Shown here: positions 7,814 to 12,131 of the stretch, piece after piece
How positions within the stretch are numbered: the stretch's first letter is position 1
Layout: every line of letters begins with the position of its first letter
Assembly (NCBI GenBank): GCA_029243445.1
Contig: JAQWSA010000050.1
Location: 1-12,131, forward strand
DNA from: Alphaproteobacteria bacterium
GTDB lineage: Bacteria > Pseudomonadota > Alphaproteobacteria > UBA6615
Direction of reading: 5' to 3'
Length of the DNA: 12,131 bases
Notes under the pieces: model-generated
What the model was told of the DNA's origin: nothing
The model's database searches: none
Seen by the model: only the letters and a program-made list of their open reading frames with translations
Program-made: the position numbers and the translations under genes

Positions 7814-8899
7814 TCACTGCTGGTTGCGCGATATCGATAAAAAATCTTCAATTTGCATACAAGAGATCTCATACATATCCTGGCCCTCTTGATAAGCCTT
7901 ATACCAATCCACTATTCGCTCTATTGTATGGTCTACTTCCCAAACAGGCCTCCAATCCAACAATTCATGGGCCTTAGTACAATCCAACTTTAAATAATTT
8001 GTTTCTTTGTATGCTTCAGCCTTACATTTTTTTATCTCCACACTCCCGCCCCAAAGCTCTAATATCCTTTCCGTAATCCAGGACACATTTCTTGCACCTT
8101 TGACATCTGGACCAAAATTCCATGCACCAGAAAACTCTGACTTACTGACATAGCCAGCTTGAGCGAGCTGCAAGTAAGCATTGAGAGGATCTAATACATG
8201 CTGCCAAGGACGAACTGCATTTTCATTCCTCAATATGATAGGCTCGTTATTCAAGACTGAATTAATTATATCCGGTATTAGCCTATCCTCGCCCCAGTCA
8301 CCCCCTCCAATCACATTACCAGCTCTTGCAGACATCAAGCAAACCTGGGATTCATCGCTACTAAAATAGGAACTGCGATATGAACTTATCAATATTTCAG
8401 CAGCAGCTTTACTACTACTGTATGGATCATAGCCTCCCAGGGTATCGGTTTCCCTATAACCCCACACCCACTCATTATTTTGATAGCACTTGTCAGTAGT
8501 GATCATTAGCCCGACACGAACTGAAGGTGTACTTCGGATAGCCTCTAGAACATTCAAAGTGCCCATCACATTAACACTGTATGTCTCACCTGGGTGCTTA
8601 TAAGAATATCCAACTATTGGCTGAGCTGCCAAATGAAGAACAATTTCTGGCATGAATTGATTGAAGATTTCCATTGTTCGCTTATCGTCCCTGATATCAC
8701 AAACATAGCTCTCGACAAATCGTTCTATACCTGCAATTTCATATAAACTTGGGTCAGTAGGGGGCTCCAAAGAGATTCCACACACATCTGCTCCCAATTT
8801 TTTTAACAGCATAACGAGCCAAGAACCCTTAAAACCAGTGTGTCCAGTTAAAAGTACTCGTTTTCCATGCCAAAAATTAGCACTATCTTGGTAATTCAA
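7814..8899 (-). CDS. rfbG: CDP-glucose 4,6-dehydratase
   Basis: A 361-residue extended short-chain dehydrogenase, the usual RfbG length. It converts CDP-D-glucose to CDP-4-keto-6-deoxy-D-glucose using bound NAD. Seen: the NAD loop TGHTGFKG (18-25); HLAAQPIV (89-96); TTDK (134-137) carrying the active-site Thr; the catalytic YSSSK (Tyr160, Lys164); and ARAGNVIGGGDW (191-202) with RPWQHVLDPL (230-239), both diagnostic of this enzyme rather than dTDP- or GDP-sugar dehydratases. The start is TTG at 8899 with AGAGGG seven bases upstream; an in-frame TAA at 8915-8917 rules out a start further upstream. It follows rfbF by 30 bases, the classic order for this pathway. No rfbH-like gene follows; instead there is a 351-base gap. 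Confidence 0.97.
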   Translation of the reverse strand: MNYQDSANFWHGKRVLLTGHTGFKGSWLVMLLKKLGADVCGISLEPPTDPSLYEIAGIERFVESYVCDIRDDKRTMEIFNQFMPEIVLHLAAQPIVGYSYKHPGETYSVNVMGTLNVLEAIRSTPSVRVGLMITTDKCYQNNEWVWGYRETDTLGGYDPYSSSKAAAEILISSYRSSYFSSDESQVCLMSARAGNVIGGGDWGEDRLIPDIINSVLNNEPIILRNENAVRPWQHVLDPLNAYLQLAQAGYVSKSEFSGAWNFGPDVKGARNVSWITERILELWGGSVEIKKCKAEAYKETNYLKLDCTKAHELLDWRPVWEVDHTIERIVDWYKAYQEGQDMYEISCMQIEDFLSISRNQQ

Positions 8900-8906
8900 T
8901 TTAAAT

Positions 8907-8912
8907 CCCTCT
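8907..8912 (-). promoter_or_regulatory. Shine-Dalgarno site deciding the TTG start of rfbG
   Basis: AGAGGG on the minus strand, seven bases before TTG at 8899. It is strong and well spaced, and no ATG is available before the family N-terminal Rossmann strand. Confidence 0.75.
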
Positions 8913-8929
8913 ATTTAAATGTAATAACA

Positions 8930-9712
8930 TTAGGAATTTTGGTTCCACGTGGCCCAATCTGCATTCCCGGTTTCCCAGAGTTTGGCCAGAAAATCCTTAT
9001 CTCTCAAAGTGTCCATACACTGCCAGAAACCCTGGTGATGAAAAGAAAAAAGCCGCCCTTCGTTCGATAACGCCTCCATAGGCTTTCTTTCGAGCACAGT
9101 ACTATCGTCATCAATGTATTCTAAAATCTCCGGGTCACAAACAAAAAAACCACCATTAATCCACCCTTTGTCCCCAATAGGCTTTTCAATAAATTCTGAT
9201 ACTCTATTATCTTTCTCAATTTCGATAGTCCCAAAACGCCCCGTTGGCTGGACAGCCGTTAAAGACATAATCCCCTCGTGAGATTGATGAAACGCTACTA
9301 AATCAGTAATGTTGACATCAGAAAGCCCATCCCCGTATGTCAGCATAAATGGTTCATCGCCAATATGCTCACTAGCTCGCTTAACTCTTCCGCCGGTCAT
9401 AGTTTCTTGTCCAGTATCTATTAACGTTATTTTCCAAGGTTCTTCACATGACCCATGTAACTCAATATCATTGCCCTTTAAATTGATTGTGCAATCACTT
9501 GTGTGTAATAAATAGTTCGCAAAATACTCCTTAATTACATACCCCTTGTAACCTAGCAATATTACAAAATCATTGTACCCATGGTGCGAATACTGCTTCA
9601 TGATGTGCCAAATTATAGGCATACCTCCCACTTCCACCATAGGCTTAGGCTTAAGGTCCGTCTCCTCACTTAAACGAGTCCCCAAACCACCTGCCAAAAT
9701 TAAAACTTTCAT
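8930..9712 (-). CDS. rfbF: Glucose-1-phosphate cytidylyltransferase
   Basis: A 260-residue nucleotidyltransferase that makes CDP-glucose from CTP and glucose-1-phosphate, the first step to CDP-6-deoxyhexoses. Seen: the nucleotide-binding LAGGLGTRLSEET (6-18) and KPKPM (21-25); the metal-binding YGDGLSD (126-132); EKP (176-178); NGGFF (186-190); and FWQCMDT (229-235). The EET after the loop, the YGDGLSD and the WQCMDT are characteristic of RfbF and separate it from glucose-1-phosphate thymidylyl- or uridylyltransferases. Length matches the family. The ATG at 9712 has AGGAG six bases upstream. It sits between the WcaC-like glycosyltransferase gene (15-base gap) and rfbG (30-base gap), as part of one operon. 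Confidence 0.97.
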   Translation of the reverse strand: MKVLILAGGLGTRLSEETDLKPKPMVEVGGMPIIWHIMKQYSHHGYNDFVILLGYKGYVIKEYFANYLLHTSDCTINLKGNDIELHGSCEEPWKITLIDTGQETMTGGRVKRASEHIGDEPFMLTYGDGLSDVNITDLVAFHQSHEGIMSLTAVQPTGRFGTIEIEKDNRVSEFIEKPIGDKGWINGGFFVCDPEILEYIDDDSTVLERKPMEALSNEGRLFSFHHQGFWQCMDTLRDKDFLAKLWETGNADWATWNQNS

Positions 9713-9727
9713 TTAATTCTCCTAAAA

Positions 9728-10996
9728 TTAACAGCCCAACACTTTTTTATATACATCAGCGTAACTCCTTGCAACAACATTGAAATCATAATGAGTAACG
9801 GCCTTCTTTCTAGCCGCTCGATTTACACTCTCATCACCCAATTTCCCAAAAGCCCAAATAATTCCTTCAGCCAAGCATTCAGCGTCGCCTATCTTTGCTA
9901 AATAACCATTCACTAAATGATCAACTATATCCTCGACTCCAGTAGATTTAAATGCGACAACAGGAGTCCCGCATGCAAGAGATTCTGAAGCCGTCTGCCC
10001 AAATGCCTCCTGAAGGGAGGGCGTAATTGTGACATCAGCTGAAGAATACAATGCTGCCAAACTCGCGTCATCATGCACTCCAAAACCCGACGTCGTCCTT
10101 CCCATGTAGTGGACTGGAATTCCAACATCTATTTCACCATGGCTCGCTCCAAAAACTACAGCTTCAATTTTTTCGGAGCCTAGCCTCGATACTAAAATCT
10201 TAAGGGCAGCCGATAACTCTGACACACCCTTACGAGGATCACTCGTAGCATTCATGGCTCCAAATAAAATTAAATATTTGTTCTGAGGTAGGCCAAATAT
10301 CTCTCTGCAGTTAGCCTTGTCCATAGGCCTATATATTTTCGTATCCAAAGCAGGCGGTATTACCTTAACTGTATTTCCCGAAACAGCATAACTGGCATGA
10401 GCACAATCTTTCAACCAATTACTTATTGCAATGAGCTCAATATTTTTATTAGAAAAAATATCTTTCTTTTTTTTAAGCTGGAAAGAGGAAAAGTCTCTTT
10501 TCCATGCAGAACCCAAGACTGGACAAGCACCACACGAGCGAGTGTAACCGTGGCATCCATAGTCATAATGACAACCTCCTGTTATTGGCCACATATCCAA
10601 CATCGTCAAAACAACCGGCTGCTTGATCTTGTCTAGTGTACCCAGTGACATTTGACCATTATTAATCCAATGTATATGCACGATATCAGGATTGATTTTA
10701 TTGATTCTTTTTCTCACTCTATCTGGAAGCCAGGCAAACGAAAATTTAGACGGATGATTTGATCTAAAATAAAATATTCTTGGGAGTCTATCCATAAAAG
10801 ATCGGAGTTTTGAAAACACAGAAAATCGACTCGAATAGTATGCTAGAGCTGACTCAAGATCTGACTCCTTATTTAAAAGTAACAATAGAGAATCCATATT
10901 TATATCCTGCAACGCAGAATGAAGCCGCATCACAGATCGAGCTGCGCCACCAGAAACTTCATTGTTTGTTATATGTAATACAGTTATCTTTTTCAA
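9728..10996 (-). CDS. WcaC-like glycosyltransferase family 4
   Basis: A 422-residue GT-B glycosyltransferase. Seen: an N-terminal strand and loop (VLHITNNEVSGGAAR, 6-20); IVHIHW (105-110); a cysteine-rich insert with Cys142, Cys148, Cys155 and Cys158 following LDMWPITGGC; ATSDPRKG (250-257) at the donor site; and the E-x7-E motif with Glu330 and Glu338. The cysteine insert is typical of the WcaC-like branch found in colanic acid and related clusters and might bind a metal. The start is TTG at 10996, with AAGG eight bases upstream inside the previous gene; the preceding in-frame codons are the previous gene's TAG stop and one CGA, so no earlier start exists. It should add one sugar to the repeat unit; donor unknown. 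Its place between the epimerase and rfbF genes makes the CDP-deoxysugar a possible donor, which is inference. Confidence 0.92.
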   Translation of the reverse strand: MKKITVLHITNNEVSGGAARSVMRLHSALQDINMDSLLLLLNKESDLESALAYYSSRFSVFSKLRSFMDRLPRIFYFRSNHPSKFSFAWLPDRVRKRINKINPDIVHIHWINNGQMSLGTLDKIKQPVVLTMLDMWPITGGCHYDYGCHGYTRSCGACPVLGSAWKRDFSSFQLKKKKDIFSNKNIELIAISNWLKDCAHASYAVSGNTVKVIPPALDTKIYRPMDKANCREIFGLPQNKYLILFGAMNATSDPRKGVSELSAALKILVSRLGSEKIEAVVFGASHGEIDVGIPVHYMGRTTSGFGVHDDASLAALYSSADVTITPSLQEAFGQTASESLACGTPVVAFKSTGVEDIVDHLVNGYLAKIGDAECLAEGIIWAFGKLGDESVNRAARKKAVTHYDFNVVARSYADVYKKVLGC

Positions 10997-10999
10997 TCG

Positions 11000-11893
11000 C
11001 TATACCTTAGCATTTCTCTTATACCAACTATATGTTCTGAGCAGAGAATCCTCCATTGTATACTGCGGACTCCAACCAACCTTACAAATATTTTGAATGG
11101 AAATCTTACTGCCTTTACTACCTTTTGCATCCTTAAAAATAGGACATAAATGGCTCTTTCCCGAAGCAGCGACTAAGCTCTCCACTACAAACTTAATGCT
11201 ATGAGCCTTCGGGTATGTAATCTCAACTTTACCCCCCGCACGCAGATGGAAACTCTCCTCATCATCAGTTAAATAAATCAAAGCATTCACAGCATCCTCC
11301 AAATATATGTATTTTCTATAGATATCAACTGCGCTATTTACAATACAAACCTCATTACTTAAAAGCGACCTAATCACACTTGGGATAAGTCTTGTCTGAC
11401 TAGCATCTCCCTCGCCAAAGATTATACCGAACCGACAAATAACGACAGGAACACTATAACTATGATGATAAGCCGTAGCCACAGACTCTGAACACAACTT
11501 AGATGTATCATAAATTGGCAGGTCATTATAAAGATTGCTCCCCAATCTTTCGGTTGAAGCGACAAAAACGCATTTGACGTCTAGCTCTCTAGCCAACTCC
11601 ATGATATTCCAAGTGCCAGCTACGTTCACCTCGAAAGCCTCAATAGGATTTTGTTCTGCACAAGCCACATCAGACTTTCCGGCTAGATGATATATGTAAT
11701 TAACTTTGTGATCAAAATATTGCGTTTTTAGTGCTTCTAAATTTTTAATGTCGAGCTTAGTATCTCTATTAACTACATCATAACCAAGCTCTGATAATCT
11801 CTTGCATACTGCCCGTCCTAAAAACCCAAAGTTACCAGTAACAAGTACTCTTTTTTCATTTTGATTCTCTATTTTTTCGCTTAAGTTCTGCAC
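11000..11893 (-). CDS. NAD-dependent epimerase/dehydratase/reductase (extended SDR), candidate last step of CDP-sugar synthesis
   Basis: A 297-residue extended short-chain dehydrogenase. Seen: the cofactor loop TGNFGFLG (19-26); HLAGKSDV (69-76); the ASTE strand (112-115) with active-site Ser/Thr; the catalytic YDTSK (Tyr128, Lys132); and a C-terminal substrate domain with YRKYIYLEDAVNALIYL (192-208). Proteins of this type are 4-epimerases, 4-reductases or 4,6-dehydratases of nucleotide sugars. Since rfbF and rfbG already supply CDP-4-keto-6-deoxyglucose, a 4-ketoreductase or an epimerase acting on that product is the simplest role; CDP-abequose and CDP-paratose synthases are similar-sized relatives, but they need rfbH upstream. 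The start is GTG at 11893, with AAGG nine bases upstream and an in-frame TAG at 11912-11914. It is the first complete gene of the operon in this window; the exact reaction is open. Confidence 0.85.
   Translation of the reverse strand: MQNLSEKIENQNEKRVLVTGNFGFLGRAVCKRLSELGYDVVNRDTKLDIKNLEALKTQYFDHKVNYIYHLAGKSDVACAEQNPIEAFEVNVAGTWNIMELARELDVKCVFVASTERLGSNLYNDLPIYDTSKLCSESVATAYHHSYSVPVVICRFGIIFGEGDASQTRLIPSVIRSLLSNEVCIVNSAVDIYRKYIYLEDAVNALIYLTDDEESFHLRAGGKVEITYPKAHSIKFVVESLVAASGKSHLCPIFKDAKGSKGSKISIQNICKVGWSPQYTMEDSLLRTYSWYKRNAKV
11005..11008 (-). promoter_or_regulatory. Shine-Dalgarno site for the TTG start of the WcaC-like gene
   Basis: AAGG on the minus strand, eight bases before TTG at 10996, lying in the last codons of the upstream epimerase gene. 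It supports initiation at TTG immediately after the upstream stop. Confidence 0.55.
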
Positions 11894-12092
11894 TTGACCT
11901 AACCTTGTGTTCTATTAAATTAACCGTCTATCAGCCTTCTAAATTGAAGTATTTTGATTGATAACACTTTTAATGGCACTATCACTATGTCTTTCGCCAT
12001 TTAATACTAAGGTAATAATTGTAACTAGAGGCTTGTGCATATTGTTTATTTAGGTAGTTCTTATTTTTAAAAATTTAACTACTGATCGTCTG
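11894..12092. other. About 200-base AT-rich leader before the epimerase gene
   Basis: It contains a 26-codon ATG reading frame on the minus strand (12000 to 11920) without a ribosome site, which I do not call. No hexamer pair matches a sigma-70 promoter well; a TACAAT -10-like box lacks a -35. No JUMPstart/ops element is seen. Confidence 0.4.
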
Positions 12093-12131
12093 TCATTTTT
12101 TGAAGATGTAAAGAAAAATGATGCTAATAAC
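12093..12131 (-). CDS. Possible C-terminal tail of an upstream membrane protein (partial)
   Basis: Twelve open codons from the window edge read VISIIFLYIFKK and end at TGA (12095-12093). A hydrophobic segment closed by lysines is how many polytopic membrane proteins end, and a Wzx flippase or a second Wzy-like protein is expected in such a locus. The stretch is far too short to prove coding. Confidence 0.25.
   Translation of the reverse strand, partial: VISIIFLYIFKK

Noticed and set aside
11920..12000. A 26-codon ATG reading frame in the leader of the epimerase gene
   Set aside because: It has no ribosome site and no recognisable pattern, and this length is expected by chance in AT-rich DNA.

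Overview
The window is a stretch of a surface polysaccharide (O-antigen, capsule or exopolysaccharide) biosynthesis locus. All ten supported genes lie on the minus strand, so transcription runs from high to low coordinates. The DNA is visibly AT-rich, especially between genes. The mix of genes (RfbF/RfbG CDP-sugar enzymes, a WcaC-like and a second GT4 transferase, a WcaB-like acetyltransferase, a Wzy/WaaL-type membrane protein, a two-domain dehydrogenase and a heparinase-like protein) fits a Gram-negative bacterium. My guess is a low-GC, possibly marine gammaproteobacterium. That is inference from gene content and base composition; no species marker is present.

Layout in transcription order. 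(1) 11894-12131 is mostly non-coding; its far end may hold the last 12 codons of a membrane protein. (2) 8930-11893 holds a short-chain dehydrogenase/epimerase, a WcaC-like GT4 glycosyltransferase and rfbF (glucose-1-phosphate cytidylyltransferase), followed by rfbG (CDP-glucose 4,6-dehydratase, 7814-8899); spacings are 3, 15 and 30 bases. (3) 7463-7813 is a 351-base gap with a hairpin and a possible extended -10 promoter element. (4) 5409-7462 holds a GT2 glycosyltransferase and an O-antigen polymerase/ligase-type membrane protein, overlapping by one base (TAATG). (5) A 235-base gap follows. (6) 3533-5173 holds an acetyltransferase and a second GT4 glycosyltransferase, which abut. (7) A 202-base gap follows. 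(8) 1-3330 holds a fused zinc-type alcohol dehydrogenase/GFO-IDH-MocA oxidoreductase and a heparinase II/III-family protein that runs off the left edge.

Together RfbF and RfbG would turn glucose-1-phosphate into CDP-4-keto-6-deoxy-D-glucose. The neighbouring dehydrogenase is the obvious candidate to finish the sugar, because no rfbH-type 3-dehydrase is visible. Three glycosyltransferases would assemble the repeat unit, the acetyltransferase would decorate it, and the Wzy-like protein would polymerise or ligate it. The terminal oxidoreductase/heparinase pair may modify, trim or degrade an acidic polymer. No initiating sugar-phosphate transferase, Wzx flippase or chain-length/export protein is present, so the locus extends beyond the window. 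A recurrent oddity is that seven of the ten genes appear to start at TTG or GTG. I see no RNA gene, CRISPR array, transposase or convincing terminator.
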